NCBI RefSeq assembly: GCF_910592395.1
Contig: NC_088309.1
Coordinates: 19,720,599-19,784,598, forward strand
Direction of reading: 5' to 3'
Length of the DNA: 64,000 nucleotides
DNA from: Lineus longissimus
Lineage: Eukaryota > Nemertea > Pilidiophora > Heteronemertea > Lineidae
Shown: positions 10,590 through 24,639 of the stretch, piece by piece
How the letters are laid out: each line of letters begins with the position of its first letter
Position numbering within the stretch: position 1 is the first letter of the stretch
Translations under genes and position numbers: made by a program
Notes under the pieces: generated by a model
Database searches by the model: none
Seen by the model: only the letters and a program-made list of their open reading frames with translations
What the model was told of the DNA's origin: nothing

Positions 10590-13130
10590 AACTGCTAGCT
10601 TTGTATACACAGAATCAGCAACAACACTATTCTCATCTGACAGAGTAACCTGATGCAACCTTTGCCATCTTTAGGAAGATAAAGTGCATTACAAGAATAG
10701 GAGATTTGATCAAGAAGTATGCTGTCTCAAGTAACCCAAGACGAAAAGCAGAGCAAAGTCAGATCTTCAATACCAATATAAGCTCTTGAATGTCAATGCT
10801 GTCTAAAATATATGGTGATCAACAACATTGCATCTTTCCCCACAAAAAACTATTTGCAGAGAAAAAGCACAGAAATGTTGGCGTTTATGCTCATTTTCAA
10901 TTTGGGGCTGAATAAACATCACATTGCTACCAAATTCAATGGTAAATGCATGACATTTGAAATCTGCATGCTCTTTAAGATCCGTGAATTAGCAGAAATT
11001 GCTGAAATAAAATGCTGGCGAAAATTTCACGGTTTACAGTATTGCCCAAACAACAGTGCACTGCCTACAAAAGACGGGAAGAAAAGCATTGCAGAATCCA
11101 AGCATTCTTGAGTAATGAGCACTACAATCTAAATTCTTTCATGTTGTCGTTGTTGTAAAGCACTGATGACGAAACAAGTACAAAAAGGATCTACACATTT
11201 ATTGGCAAGCAGTCTCATTTGTCTTAGAAGACAAAGAGAGGAAACGGCTGAATCCCCTCAACTGATAATATGATAGTAATACATACGACTGTCTTAATTG
11301 TTATAGCGTTGTTGCTATTGGAAGTACGGGATCAGAAAAGGTTCTCACTATTGAAAAAGACCTTTTTTTAGAGGCACTATGAAGATGTTGGAGTAAAAAG
11401 AAAAGATGACACCTCCAGTAAATTTCTCAAATATTTTCAAGAAGGTTTTCGAGATTTTAGTATTTCCATTTTCATTGTCTGAAAATGATTAATTTTAGTT
11501 TAAGGCATTGCTTTTTTGCTGCTGAATCTAAATATTCAAGATTAAGATATGGTTTACCGCTACCTGACCACTGTCAGATGGGAAAATGTTACTTGAATAA
11601 AGAGGCACAGATATTTGATTGTCGACAGTATGACAGGCCACTGAGAGAGCCTAACTATCATTTCTATCCACCAAACTTTGTATTAGACACCGCCAGCAGA
11701 TGATGAAGACTAATTTCACCTGAGGCAATCAACTTTGACACTGACTACATATTTATTCATTTTATTCATAGTCGAATGAACGGTATGGGTTACAGATGTG
11801 GCATTGGACATTTGTGTAGCTTATGCTGCATACTCGGGATAAGCCAAACGAAAGCAAAATTTATTGAAAGATTCATATGCTAGTCATTTTGCCGTGATCT
11901 TCACTTTATCGAGGAGGAGAAACTTGACAATAGAGAATGATTTACGACTTTATCGTCTGTCAGTACTATTCAAGAGAAAAAGCAACAATTACCTTGAAAT
12001 TATCATTGTTATGTCTGATATGCTATACAACATCTTGATACACAAGGCTCAAAGATTGCAGTGCCCTCAGTCTACCTCACCCCAACAAAATACTACCAGT
12101 CTTTAGTGAATGAAGAGTAATTTCCAACTGACGGCAACACTTTGGGAAAATATTGACACAAGAAAAAGCAAAAATATTTTTCAGATTGCACACAGCCGGT
12201 AAAATACAAAACAAATTTTCAAAGAATCGAAATTATACAAAGCAAAGTTTGGACAACAAGAAATTGTACCAAGCAATATTTGCTGAGCTGCTTAACGATT
12301 AGAAAGGCTGAACATCCACGACATGAATATTTCCTCGACCACATTGTCAACAAAAAAGTTTCAATACGTGGGCCAACCAGGACAAAGGAAGAAAACCTGT
12401 GGCAACAAAATGATACTAACATCACTTTGAAAAAATACAAGATACATCTGTATTTGCGTGTTTCCAGAAGCGAGTTAATCGTTCCCAAAACACATTATCA
12501 CAATCTGTTTGGCTTACTGTACCAGGGGAGTTAGCAAAGAAGCTCAGAAAACAAAGACAAGCCCCAAGAAAGGGCTGTGGTAGCACAATCTTTGAATGAA
12601 TACGAGCACTGAATGTTGTCTTAGACATGTTTGATGGGCAGTGTCAACACAAACCACCGTAAGAGGTGCCAAAAACAACAAAGATTCAAAACAGATAGTC
12701 CTTTCTTTTCAGACTGTCTTTCTCTCTGAATAAGAAATCCTGCAGCTACATTATATGCCTTGAATAATGTCCACATTACGCACCGAACATCAACAACGCC
12801 AAACAAAGGATACTCCTAATCTTCTTTCTAGTATTTACCTGTCTTCGTTGATTTTAGGGATAGCGATGATGCTGAGTTTTAAAAGAGCAGCTTGACATCA
12901 TCCAAAGATGTTCCAAATTTGTTCAGTACTATTCATCGCACTTATGAAAACAAAGTCAGCTCTCATACCCCAATTTTCGAATTGATGCACTAAATATCTC
13001 TTGTCACCCAGGCCTTTTAATTGCATATGTTTGGCGACAGCTTCTTTTTTTTTCACTAATAGGACTTAAGCTAATTTGGATGCATTGTTTCTTGTCGACA
13101 TTTGCATCACTGGTCAGAAAACCGCCCTTT
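10590..13130. other. No gene recognised
   Basis: AT-rich sequence with open frames up to 99 codons (10812-11111, plus), none with a recognisable motif. A minus-strand segment ending at CAG|GTAAAT near 12835 reads LLKLSIIAIPKINED, but it lacks a convincing polypyrimidine tract. Confidence 0.4.
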
Positions 13131-13132
13131 CA

Positions 13133-13145
13133 CCCCCCCCCCCCC
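13133..13145. repeat. C13 homopolymer
   Basis: Thirteen C residues followed by an A-run. It is one of several long G/C tracts in this AT-rich window; the others are at 14821-14833, 32511-32520, 35531-35540, about 38018-38029, 52208-52220, 62695-62706 and 63929-63948. Confidence 0.9.
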
Positions 13146-15269
13146 AAAAAAACCCCACACTATTGGCAGAGGGGGGTGTTCATTGAGGTTGTCCAACACT
13201 GTTAAATTCATGCAATTTAAAGACCTGTCAACATATGTCAGTGAAAAAAACACCTTTGCGATATATCAGTTTTAGCTAGATTTCCCAGATACACTGCCAA
13301 ATATAACATGACATTTAAGTAATAACAGAAATGTCAACTGCTATCAAGCCTCGATCTCCTCTACACTGGCCACACTCACACATAAATCATGTCTCTTTAG
13401 ATGTTTAGAAACTGCCTTATTCTTTTGTCGGCATTGTTGTATACCACGCTGATGAAATCAATGTCTATTTACATCTGATGAAAGCGACACAAGGCACAAA
13501 GTATAAAGACACATTGGACCTTGGGAATTAGGAAATGATAAAGAACCCCAGCTGATACCAAACAAGTTGCTAATACGTGACATGTGCTAACAAAGGTAGG
13601 CAACTGTCCTATTGACATAAAACTATGAGTCACGACTTGTCTGTAACTTATATAAACTTTAGGAAGTTTAAGTATTTTGGGTATGCTATTGTGTACCGAT
13701 TGTAATACTGGGAACTTCCAAATTTTTCAGGGGCATATTTTATTTGTGCGGATTTCACAAATAACCTCGATTTGGGATAATAAAAGTCCTGAAATAATAT
13801 TTTGTTGATTGGAAAAAGAGAACGAAATTAAATAATCCGCAAAAATAAAAGTCGTGACAATTTTATTTATTTCAGAAATTTCTGCGAATTGCAAGAAAAA
13901 GAGGCATGAAAATTTGGCACTTTACCATGTTACCAGTAACAGGCGTGGTGATTGGTTGAAGAAGAGGAGTCTACCTCAAGGGACTTGTGTGTCTCCACTT
14001 GCATTGGCACCAGTCTCCTGCCCCCTCCAGCTCCCACTCCCTCAGAGGAAATCATCCATGTCGAAGAACGTCGAAACCCGCACAGAGCAAGCAATTGCTG
14101 ATGTTACTTCACAAAGAGCACATCAAATGACCCCCTGCTGCTCGGAGAGAAACTAAGCCTTTAGGCAACATGTACATTTTTACGCAGTTCTACATGTATA
14201 TATATACAGAGTTAGCTAATCCCCCAAGATGACATAGCACACTTTACTGTTCCTTAGCATTATGATAATGGAAAGGTTCACATTTCAGAAACTAATCGCT
14301 ACCCCTAGGCGGTAATCAGCAACAACATGCAAAGTCAATCTCTTTGCTCTTTGCCTGTACTTTGATCTCACATCTTCCTTCAACTGAGTTTTGTAACTGT
14401 CAATGTCAATTTTTCATTTTGGGATAACTACAACTATGTATGTTATGTCAGCCAATTTTCGATCTCGATGCAATACATTGCCTTGATGTGAATTGTCTTT
14501 GTAAGGCCATGCACCCACTCTCCTTGCCAGATCAATCAATGCATCTGATGCAGTCTGGAGCTGCGAGATACCTTGATGAGATATAAATTAGGCCAGGAGA
14601 TTGCCAGCTACCGGCTAAGTCCTTTATATTAGATTTAACCCTTTGAAAACTGAGACACGGCGAGCTAAATGGGCAACAGGCTTGGCACTCAGAATAAAAG
14701 GCAGCGCCCAATGTTGATTCTGTCCTGGCAGGGACATTCCCAATTGCTTCCGTTTTAGTTTTTGTTCCGTTCATGTTAGTTCAATGGCTTTTATCGACAA
14801 ACATTGAAAAGCTACTAACAGGGGGGGGGGGGGCTGGGTCAATAAAGATCCAAAGTGTATAAGTTTCTTACTCCGTGAACATGTTGATTCCTAACCAAGA
14901 TGCTGCCAATAACCACAAGAGATATCAAACCTGCTTTGCCTGTTTATTTGCACCAAGAATCAATGTCAGGGTCACCCAAACCACCAAAGATAATAACCAT
15001 CCCCTGCAACAATAGTGAAATATCGTAAAATGCAATATCGTAAAAAAATTGCAACAAGACATATGCTAGCTCTCATTATGCGGCATAACATGAGATGAAG
15101 CTATTCTTGTAATATCACTGCTGAGAGTTATGACATGCTAAATGGTTATTTATTTTAAACACTGTTATTGGGTGACAGCAAAAACGTGCATGGGAGTAAT
15201 CACTAGCGATGCCGGTACTGATTTTGAAATTTTGCAAAGACAAGGTCAGGAGGAAACAGGAATATATGT

Positions 15270-15335
15270 CCTTAATAGAGAGGGTGTCCTGCTTATAGAG
15301 GTGTCTGCTAATAGAGGTTCCAGTGTACAGGGTGC
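15270..15335 (+). repeat. Short interspersed motif of the 'AGAGAGG-TGTCC / TAGAGGTTCCA' type
   Basis: Tandem-like phrases TAGAGAGGGTGTCC, TATAGAGGTGTC and 'TAATAGAGGTTCCAGTGTAC' follow one another. A second shorter copy is at 41821-41875 (GTAGAGAGGGTGTCC, then ATAGAGAGGCGTC). From general experience this phrase is scattered through many invertebrate genomes. I cannot assign a transposon family. Confidence 0.45.
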
Positions 15336-16510
15336 ATGATATGTTGTACCATATGGACTGCTCTCCTATTCTGGCAATAAATCACCCTAGGGTCCAAGTA
15401 CATGGGAACATGAGTTATTGTTGTATCGAATTCTCATCAATAACATGATATACCTCAGCCAATAGTATGGGATGGCCAATGATATTAGAGATAACCAAGT
15501 CACACAATATACAGTACCAGTTGCAACAGGAGAAGCTGATATGCACATGATCACATACACTCAAATGTTAGCATCAAAGCCAAAAAAAGGTGAATTAGCC
15601 TTGTTGAGGGCAAGTTGAGCCCCTTCATTCATGCCGTGAATCTTAAAAATTGAATTCCTTTCCAAAGCATATTCTGTATAAACAAATTTATTTGCTTTAT
15701 TTTTGGCTATCGCTTTACAACTTTGATACTGGAGGCGTAAAATCTTCCAGGCGTTTTATTAGGTTCTTGATAACAATGAACTGGAAACGATCCATCATAG
15801 GGTGCCGATATGGCTTTCATTGGAGTCACATTGATGACAATGATTTCATGTCTGACATGTCTGATCTGGGGAGGTGGAAACCACAGCGACTTGTGGTCAC
15901 AAGGCCGGAAACAGAGATATGACACGTTCCTAATTAGGATAAACAAGGCATAGAAAGCCACAAGAAAATTGCGAATTGAAGTGAGAACTGGTGATGATGT
16001 CACATTAACATAAGCTATGTAGACAGGAATGGTAGGTTCTAACTTGCAACTTCCGCTTTACTCTGTTCATACAAATATTTGTTCATTTCACAAGAAAAAA
16101 CAATGAATAAAAAGGGTGTATGCCTCTAAATATGAATGTGGCAGTTATCAGAAAACACACTTTTCAAAACGACAAAAACACATCTCATCAGCAGAATATT
16201 CTAACTTGTCATGCTCCATGATAAAAATTGCCAACTCGGTCATGCTGGAGATTTTTTAGACGAACCTCTCTCAACCATCTGTCACCAAACAGGAGGAAGA
16301 CATGTTACAACTCCACTTGTAATTCAAAACAACACAGTGGTTTTTATTAAACATGTTAAAGGTAATTCACTTGTTAGACATCAAAACCACATCATAAATC
16401 CTTCAGAGGAAGGAATGATTTCATAGAAAGAGTTCGCATCAGAAGATTTCACCAAACATGGTGAGATATCTGGATTAATGGCATCTTTTGGAGGCTAGTT
16501 AAGTAGGAAA

Positions 16511-16634
16511 TGTAGGTTTGACTAGACAGGTAGGACTGCAGGACATATTGGATTGACAAGGCATGTTGGATTGACAAGGCATGTTGGATTGACTGGACAT
16601 GCAAGATTGACAGGACATGTAGGACTGACAGAAG
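16511..16634. repeat. 18-20-bp minisatellite, about 7 units
   Basis: Units of the form TTGGATTGACAAGGCATG repeat with variants (ATTGACAGGACATG, TTTGACTAGACAGG). The 18-bp period equals six codons, which keeps several frames open and produces repetitive LSIQHA and SNMPCQ peptides on the minus strand. These are by-products of the repeat. Confidence 0.85.
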
Positions 16635-16699
16635 AACTGGTGGACTAAATCTGAGCCAAATAATCTCTCTCCAAATGGCAACAACAACAGAGATGTAAG

Positions 16700-19600
16700 T
16701 AAAAAAAAGATACACTAATGATAATTGGCATGTATACGCATCAGGTCCTCGTATTTGTAGCTGAAATCAACATTGGGGACACACATAGGAGCCGACAAGC
16801 CTTCAGCATGTTCTGCGATAGCTGCAGATCAATAATAGAAGGAAAATTGCTCCAGAAACACACCTGAGGTCTCAGATATTAAGCTATATTATTCATTGGC
16901 TGTTAAACAAAATCTGTAATTGAGTCCCGAAGAGGACATGATAGTGCCGCAATCTTGACTCAGTAAAATCAAAGTTGATCGAAAATAAATGGTGTCACGA
17001 TCCTCTTTCAAATTTATCCACAAAATCTGTCACACTAGTCACTCTGTAAACAGTAAAATGGCAGGTGTTTTACTTTTGAAAAACTTCTTGGGGGGTTCGA
17101 AGAACTGAAACAAATTTTATAGAGGGCCAAAATAAAAAGTGGGATGTTTTTAGAAATTTTTGTAACATGTGTGACTAGCAAATAAAAAGCGGTCTACAAA
17201 TTCAGGAGTGTACGGTACTCATTTGATCCAACATTTTTTAAACATGAATGAGTACGAGCGTACGTTAATACAGTTTGAAATTAACCAGCTAACTCAATTA
17301 AATTACCGATTTGTATTCTGGGAATACATTCATAATATTATCTATCGTGTACGAACGTGATCAGTTTAAGAAGACACAACAGGTGTTTTTCAATTCGATT
17401 CCAGCTCATTACTGAATCGGTGTCTCTCTGATCATGTTCTGTTCAAATGCGACCTTGACATTAAGATAGACCACATTTAAAATACTCGTGACTGAATCTG
17501 GGTTGAAACTGATGCTGATCAATAAAATTCTAGTGTCTGATAGTTTTGACACTAACGAGTTGGGATTTGATCAGTTCTGCACTTGAGACGGAATAAGACA
17601 TCAGGTGTGTTCCAATCAGATTCCAACCAATTATTGACTTAAACTTGCAGTATCTGGGGGATTTCTTGGCTTGCGTTCTGATACGATGTGACCCTGGGCA
17701 ATTGAACATCACATTCGCATAACTTTAAAGGGAGACTATAGGCAGATGCCAGACAGGTCAGATTAAACTTCACAAAGGCACCAATAGGAGTCTCCTCTCT
17801 CACAGTACATCACGACTATTCATGCTTGTATGCAGAATACAATAAACTCTGAATGAAATGAAACCCAGTCCTCTAACTCATGCCTGCAAGTCACCTGAAA
17901 ACTACCAATTTGAACCCCCTAGCTCTAGCCTACAGCCCCTTTAATCTGGAATGAAACTGGAAGTTTTGGTTTGAATCTGCTAACCAGCAGACACTGCTCA
18001 TTATTATCACCATCACTATATCCCAGACACCATAATAATCACAATCATCTCGCAAATAGCTTTCAAAATGACTTCTGATATTTTCTGACTACCGAGGAAC
18101 AACAGAGAAGGTGAATGGGATCTTGATGATATTGTTCAGTGGCGGATTTTAGGTGTGTGCATGAGGTACATGTATGCCCCCACCCATTTTCATCGGAGAG
18201 CAAACATTTTTCTGGGTAGCTCCCCTTATACTGCTAATTTCAGCCTTCTGATGCCCAAAAAAATCATAGGACATCAGTTTTCAATATGAGTCCTTATTTA
18301 TGGTTTGTGCTGTTTTTGGGCATAAGAACACCAACACAGACCCTGCCATATATTCTGTGTTCTCCCCTAAAACATGCCTAAACGTGGCCAAAATCCTTAC
18401 TAATCACTATAATTGGTCTTAACGCCCTTTTATGACCTTCTTGAACTGAACTACATGTATCAATAAACTGAAGAAAATCAATCAAATTTCAAACTGACAG
18501 CTAAATCAGACAGAAATCCAAGAAATGCACATCCCCATCCATGAAAATAGGATAAAAAGTGTCAACAATCCTTCTGCACATGCGCAAACCAGAACTATTC
18601 CTTAGCAAGCATTTGAGCATTCACACAGAAATGGTGATTAGATTTAGCTCAAGCGATTCTGCTAATTCGTACTGAGGCTGGTTCCCGAAGAGGTTTGTCA
18701 AAGCAGTCTCAAGCAACTTGAGCGTGCTTACAGCATCTAAAATAGGAGTCGCAAGACCGTATAAAACTTTTCCAAGGGACACATAACAAAACTGCTTCTC
18801 TCACTACTAGGTTTTGGTGACAACCTTTTTCTGTTTTTTTACTCTACGTCATCAAGTCATTGGGTTAACACTGAAATTTGTGAGAATGAGATAGCAAAAA
18901 TCCATTGGTATTGGATAAAACTATCTTTTTTTCTTGGGGGTGGGGATAGGGGTACAGGGTTCACATTGACCGCTGCTTTAGAAGTTTGCACCAACGACTG
19001 ACACATTTGACAGCGACAGCATCATAAAGTATTCAATAGTTCAGATCAAACTACATAACATGCCACAAGACAGATTTTACGAGCATCATAGTATTCCATT
19101 AATTTTTAAAATTACACCATATAAACAAGAGAGTCCTTTGAACACTCCATACGAGCCAGTCATTCATCATGAATATTTCACCACTCTATACTGTCAATGT
19201 CGATAATGACATGTTTAAACTGTCACCGCCGAAGAAATGAGACAGTATGAACAGATGGAGTACAAATGAGAACATTCTGCTGATTCGTTTAGGGCTAAAA
19301 TTGTTGTTTTTTCTGACCTTTGTATCCTCTGAAGGAGAAGTACCCAAATTGAAGGTTTTACTTCTCTTCTATAGCCCTGCGGATGCATATTGAATGAAGG
19401 GATGCCAGCATCTGCTGTTACATATGACGACTAGTCCAGTTCATATAAGCAGACTTTATGTGTTACAGTTAATATCAAAAGCAATCTTAATTTTGATCAG
19501 ACTACATAAATCACCATACTTGTACGCAGTACCGTGACTGGAATAAATTTGTTGGGGTTTTTTCAATTTGGAGACAGGAAATTATATCAGATATTGCTTG

Positions 19601-22600
19601 ACCAAGTATCGGTAATCTCAGCAACATGATGGACACAACGCGCCTCAATTTATCTTAATAATGCCTGATAAACAGACTATATAGGCAATGAAGCATGCAG
19701 ATTATTAGCAATGGAAAAACTGTCAATAATGGAGAGGAGATGGGACAAGTTTAGGTGCAACGAATGATTCCTCAGACATTGGGGAGCGGGGTCAATATTT
19801 ATATGAACTGTATGGCTTCCCGTGTAGAATATGACATAAGGGCTAGTTCCCAAGCCTTGCTAAAACTTTGTTTCCCCTGGCAACTTCCGGCAGAATACAC
19901 AGTTTTCACAGGGGCTTGATTAATTTCAATGTAAGATATTGGCTCGGCCAGTGTAGCTGGAAACAAAGCCTGTGAAGTGTGGGAAACCACAACTGTTTCC
20001 TGATGTAGTGAAATGAAATCTAAAACTGGGAAAACCAAATGGTACCAGCTGAGACCCGATTCTAGTTTGAAATGTTAAAGTCTGATCCCATTCTTTCATT
20101 CAAGAATTAATACCAAGCTGCTGGTCTTTGATTGTCTTACCAAGACCACTTAGATAGTTTGAGAAGCCGGTCGAAGGCCAAACTTCATTACAAGGAATTT
20201 TGGAACAATTTGAGCTCGGTCCAAATTTTATCTTCTAACTGACAATTGGATTGGAATGACCCCTAAGTTAATTTCGAATCACTTCAAAATGCAAATAGCA
20301 CCCAAAAACACGATTCAAGAATCTCCAAGACCTTACTGAAGCATCACTAAGGACATGCATGTAAAGCGCCACGCAAATGAGTGATTTTTGTGAGATATCA
20401 CAATAACTACAAACAAATAGCTTGCTACAGCTTGCTATTTGTTTCTGCCATGAGCTCATTTAAACCCAGATACATCTGCATCATTCAATCGCAGATGCAA
20501 CACACACCATTTTGTCGTAGCTGTTAGCTAAGTAACAGACACAAAACGGAATTACTTTGCATGCCTGCATTGATCTGAAGGACAATGAGTTCCTTTACAG
20601 AACAGCCCATTGGGTAAAAAACGTCAATTGATAGGACAAGGCAATACCATACATAACAAACATGTAGCTAATTGCTAATCTGGCGGGCAGACCGATTCTA
20701 CGCAGGGAATCTGTACACAAGAAACAACCTTTGAAATCAAAACTCAGCGGCTATATTTTTCTTTGTCATCGGATGCATCTCTCTCCAGCGTGACATAACC
20801 TTGCCAGAGGCAGGTCTGTTCTTCTATAAAGATTGTTATTAATATATTCTAAGATCATTATTTTCTTCATTGCTATGCATAGTATTGCAGCGGCAGAAAG
20901 TATTGGAACGAGAGTGTACATATTTCAACAAGTAAATCATACGAATTTGTAGGATGGATTCGACATTCTATCTTTGAAAGGACAAGAACAGGTCCAATTT
21001 TCCATTTCTGAAGCTCTACAGCATCAAGTATCAGCTAAATGCTTATGTGCTTTGAAAGTGTTTGCAGTAATGCATGGAAATGATGTACAAATTACATGAA
21101 GGTAAGGCAAGCCTGGATGTCCATGATTATGTACATCTTAACTCAGTAAGTGCAATCTCTACCTTGACAACAGGCAGTTCCTTATAGTGATTGATAATGG
21201 GAGTTTGGATCTCAGAGCCGATGTGATTACAACATATTTATTGGGTCAATGACCTGGTTGTGAGGCAAAATTCTGGTGTGATACAGCGGGGTCTAAGAGG
21301 ATAAAATCATCGGTCATGCCCTTCCCCAGCCCCATCCATCACAAACTCTTGGCTTCTGATAACAAGGGATATTTTCTGTAGACCATCAGTTGATCCAGGC
21401 ACAAGAAGATGAGATTCCTCAAGGAAATCAGAAATGTATCTTTGATTAGTCTCTCAGCTGAGAGTGGCTGAAATAGAGGGCAGGGCACGACTCGATCAAC
21501 GGCAGAAGAAAAGGATTCCACTTAGCTCAAGCCAGCTCAACATATTGACTCTGCATTTTGTATTACATCTCTTCATTACCAAATCATTCAACAGCAGCTT
21601 GGTCAAACCTTAAGTTTTCCAGCACTTCATTTCAAGATAAATAAGAAGAAACCGCGGCAAAATATTTTTCTTCCCAAAGTTAACGAGAGCGAAACAGCTG
21701 GAAATCTAATGCCTTCCTCTCAAAATCACAGATCGGAACCGACAAAATCTGAAATAATATCAGCCTGAGTACTATGCTGGCTTCCAGCAACACAATTTTA
21801 TCGACCAGTCTGCGTATGTCGACACATACCAGTAGCCCCGACATTAAAATCCCTGCTACTGCTGTGGTATCGTGGCTACAGTGGCAAGATTCCCTGGGGA
21901 TTAATTGGTCATATTAGTCTGACGAATCCAAATTAATATTTCAAGAGCCAAAGGTTTCAAGAAGTCACATATTTGAAACGTATACATTTTTGCACGGAAA
22001 TGTCTTGATTACTTCTTCAGCATTACCACTGAAACCTGCTGTCACATCAAAGCTATGGAATTAACACTTAAACCTCCTGCGGGTTTAAGAGCTAATAAAG
22101 TTATACATGCCATTTCAACACTGACTGGTGTAACTATCCTTTGGTGGAGGATTTATAAGCTATGCATAGAACAAGTACGGGTACTCATATTGTTCTAGCG
22201 ATCTGGCAGAATAAGTATGATTAAAACCTGGAGGATAGGAATGGCCTTGGAATACGAGTATAGTGTATTTCTAATTTGTTTTGCCACTTTTCCCAAACGA
22301 TGAGTTCGCGTAACACAGTATTAAAACAGTATGGCCTATGGAACAGCGTCACAGCCTTAGCAGACATCTTATATCATTAAGGCATTTTATTGGCTTACAC
22401 TTGATGTAGTCTTTTTGTCTGAGCTGCATTGTAAGTTGCAAGTTGGCCAAAGGAGACAAACTATTGGTTGACATCTTATATTGCTATCGTTCGCTCTGGT
22501 GCAAGAATTCATGTGCTTTACACAGCTAATAGACTAATATCGGCAAAACAGTGCAAATAGCTGAAAAATGATAGGCAACTGGTCACTCTATGCTGTCGCT

Positions 22601-22660
22601 GAGAAAGCTACAATTTCTTTGTTTTTTTAATAGCTTCTCTCTTGTTTCCATTTTTGTGAT
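16700..22660. other. Large interval without a recognisable gene
   Basis: Only short open frames, none with a domain. A minus-strand exon-like segment ends at GTAAGG near 20317. Its upstream acceptor is fair (TGCTATTTGTTTGTAG) and it reads KSLICVALYMHVLSDAS, but it is under 75 bp. The nearby inverted repeat AAACAAATAGC (20411-20421) / GCTATTTGTTT (20434-20444) is perfect over 11 bp. No transposon ends were found. Confidence 0.4.
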
Positions 22661-22670
22661 ATCTTTCCAG

Positions 22671-22803
22671 TAAAGCTTTTAGAGGACTTCCAGAGCAAAC
22701 TTGGGGCTTTGACAAAAACTCACCTCAGCCAGAGCGATCTGTGCTATACCGGTTTGAGATCATGTTCATCGCCGCTTGATTCGAAAAGACGCCCTACACT
22801 CAG
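22671..22803 (+). CDS. Candidate internal coding exon, unidentified
   Basis: A long polypyrimidine tract ending CATTTTTGTGATATCTTTCCAG (quoted in part: ATATCTTTCCAG) forms a strong acceptor at 22670. A donor CTCAG|GTAACA lies at 22803/22804. One frame is open throughout: 2 nt, then 43 codons, then 2 nt. It reads KLLEDFQSKLGALTKTH, then SQSDLCYTGL and DSKRRPTL. A second frame (KAFRGLPEQTWGFDKNSP) is open for 35 codons and then stops. CpG is locally enriched (about 8 in 110 bp). The minus strand carries a competing strong donor, GAG|GTGAGT, near 22720, so strand is not certain. No homologue is recognised. Confidence 0.35.
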
Positions 22804-23942
22804 GTAACACAGGGGTACGCCGTTCATATTTAATTGTTGGGCAGGGAATAGAAATGCAGTTTAACACAATGAAGTAGTTCAATTATCATGCATGCAGCTT
22901 TGCTAAAATTTGGTATATATTGTATTTGTATGTCTGTGTACACAACAGCAATGTTGAAACTCATACCTAAAGTACATATTTACACAATTGGAAATTTTTG
23001 AATTAAAAAAAAGTCAAATTTTTAACAAACAGCATAGGCCTCCAATTCCACCTTGTCTCCTTCAATAGTGACATGCTATAGATCACACCAGTTAAAAACT
23101 GATGACTCAAAATACGATGTCATCAAATCGTCAGCTTGAGGCAGGAAGGTGAAAATTGGAGTTTTGTAACAAAATGAAATGAAGAAAAATTCAATGCAGT
23201 AATGCAAGCAGTTTTTATGGCTTGGTTGCAATGCGCATAAACCTACCATTCAAGAGCTAATCACCGTAGTAATACTACTATTCCGTGCACAGAGACAGCA
23301 TGTGATGCAGTGAAAGAATATTTTAGGTTAGCATATTCATTTCTGATGAAATTCGACCTAAAAGCTTCTTAATTTCTCAAATGATTTACCTGGAATGTGT
23401 TTCATTTGTTTCATGCATCTCCATGATTATGTTCTAATGGGAGTTTAAAGTCATTTCATCTCATCTTTACTTTTCATAAGACCTATTTAACACGTAATTT
23501 AGAAAACGATATTAAACTACAAAATATCTCTCGTCTGACAGTGATAATAAAGCAAATTTATAATGCGTTTTTATCACAATCTGTGTCATGTTGGGCTCAA
23601 CTAGGCCTAGACCTTTCCATTTCTGCTGTAATTCAGGAAGGAAAAAAAATGGAAATCCTACAAAAATCAGAAATGTCACACTCCTGTCACAGAATGATGT
23701 CAAGAAACTTTTCAATGCATTCATCACGTTCATTCAGATGGGATTCAAAATGACACGACCTCCTTCACAAATTAAGTTTCCTGACAATAACGATAATATG
23801 GAGAGCGTGACAAAGCCGCAGTAATTAAGACTAATCACAGGAAGGATTTAGTCTGCAAGAAGGATTTTCTCTTACATGACTTAAGGACCCTGCAAATGCA
23901 TGATATGATGACTGCCACAAACAAGATTTTGTAATGTAGCAT

Positions 23943-23966
23943 GCCATCATCATCATCATCATCATG
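23943..23966. repeat. (CAT)n microsatellite
   Basis: About seven CAT repeats. It explains the run of methionines in a minus-strand open frame over 23831-24049, which is not a gene. Confidence 0.9.
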
Positions 23967-24485
23967 ATCGCAAGTGTAGGCACTTGACAAGCATGACCCG
24001 AAACCAAATTCTCATGTCGCCGTGTTGGATCATGCTCTGACGTTACCAAAAAGCCCCCTGGTTTTAGCTGAAACCAAGCAATAACTCCACCGATATCAGA
24101 ACTATTACGAACTCTTCATGTGAAGGAGTCATTAAGTTGTCAACTGAAGTGGCACAACAATGGTTTCATTCAAAAAAAATAATGAAATATCCCAATTGCG
24201 ATACTAAAATTGAGGGGGAGATCCTCTTCATGCTGTCAACTTGACCGAAGTAGCAGCCACAATGATGCCATGAACACTTTCAATAGTTCCTAAAAAAACC
24301 CACTTTTACTCACTTCAGCAACTGTTTTGGAATTGCCAAATGGACGTTTCTAGATAGCTAAGCATAGTCCTCCATTATGCAAAGCACCCAGGTCAATGCT
24401 GTTCAGTCACTCAGCTCCAAGTGGTAGCAGCAACTCAACTGAACAGTATGAATTACTAATAACCCCACTCTCTCATTCACTTCAG

Positions 24486-24637
24486 AAACTCTATCGCAAT
24501 GAAATATTGAGTGAGAGCGGAGAGTCAACTAGGACAGTATCTGGGAGTTTCGGATCAGCCACAACTATGAGAACGAGGCGAGTCCCTATTTGCCAACTAT
24601 CTACCTATCTGCAACTTGCAATTATAATCGTAGCTAG
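24486..24637 (+). CDS. Candidate internal coding exon, unidentified
   Basis: The acceptor CTCTCATTCACTTCAG at 24485 is pyrimidine-rich. The donor GCTAG|GTGAGA lies at 24637/24638. Only one frame is open, for 50 codons plus 2 nt. It begins KLYRNEILSESGESTRTVSG, is serine/threonine-rich, and ends in a hydrophobic stretch (LQLAIIIVA). The same frame stays open upstream into the putative intron to 24396. There is no recognised domain. A chance occurrence cannot be excluded. Confidence 0.3.
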
Positions 24638-24639
24638 GT

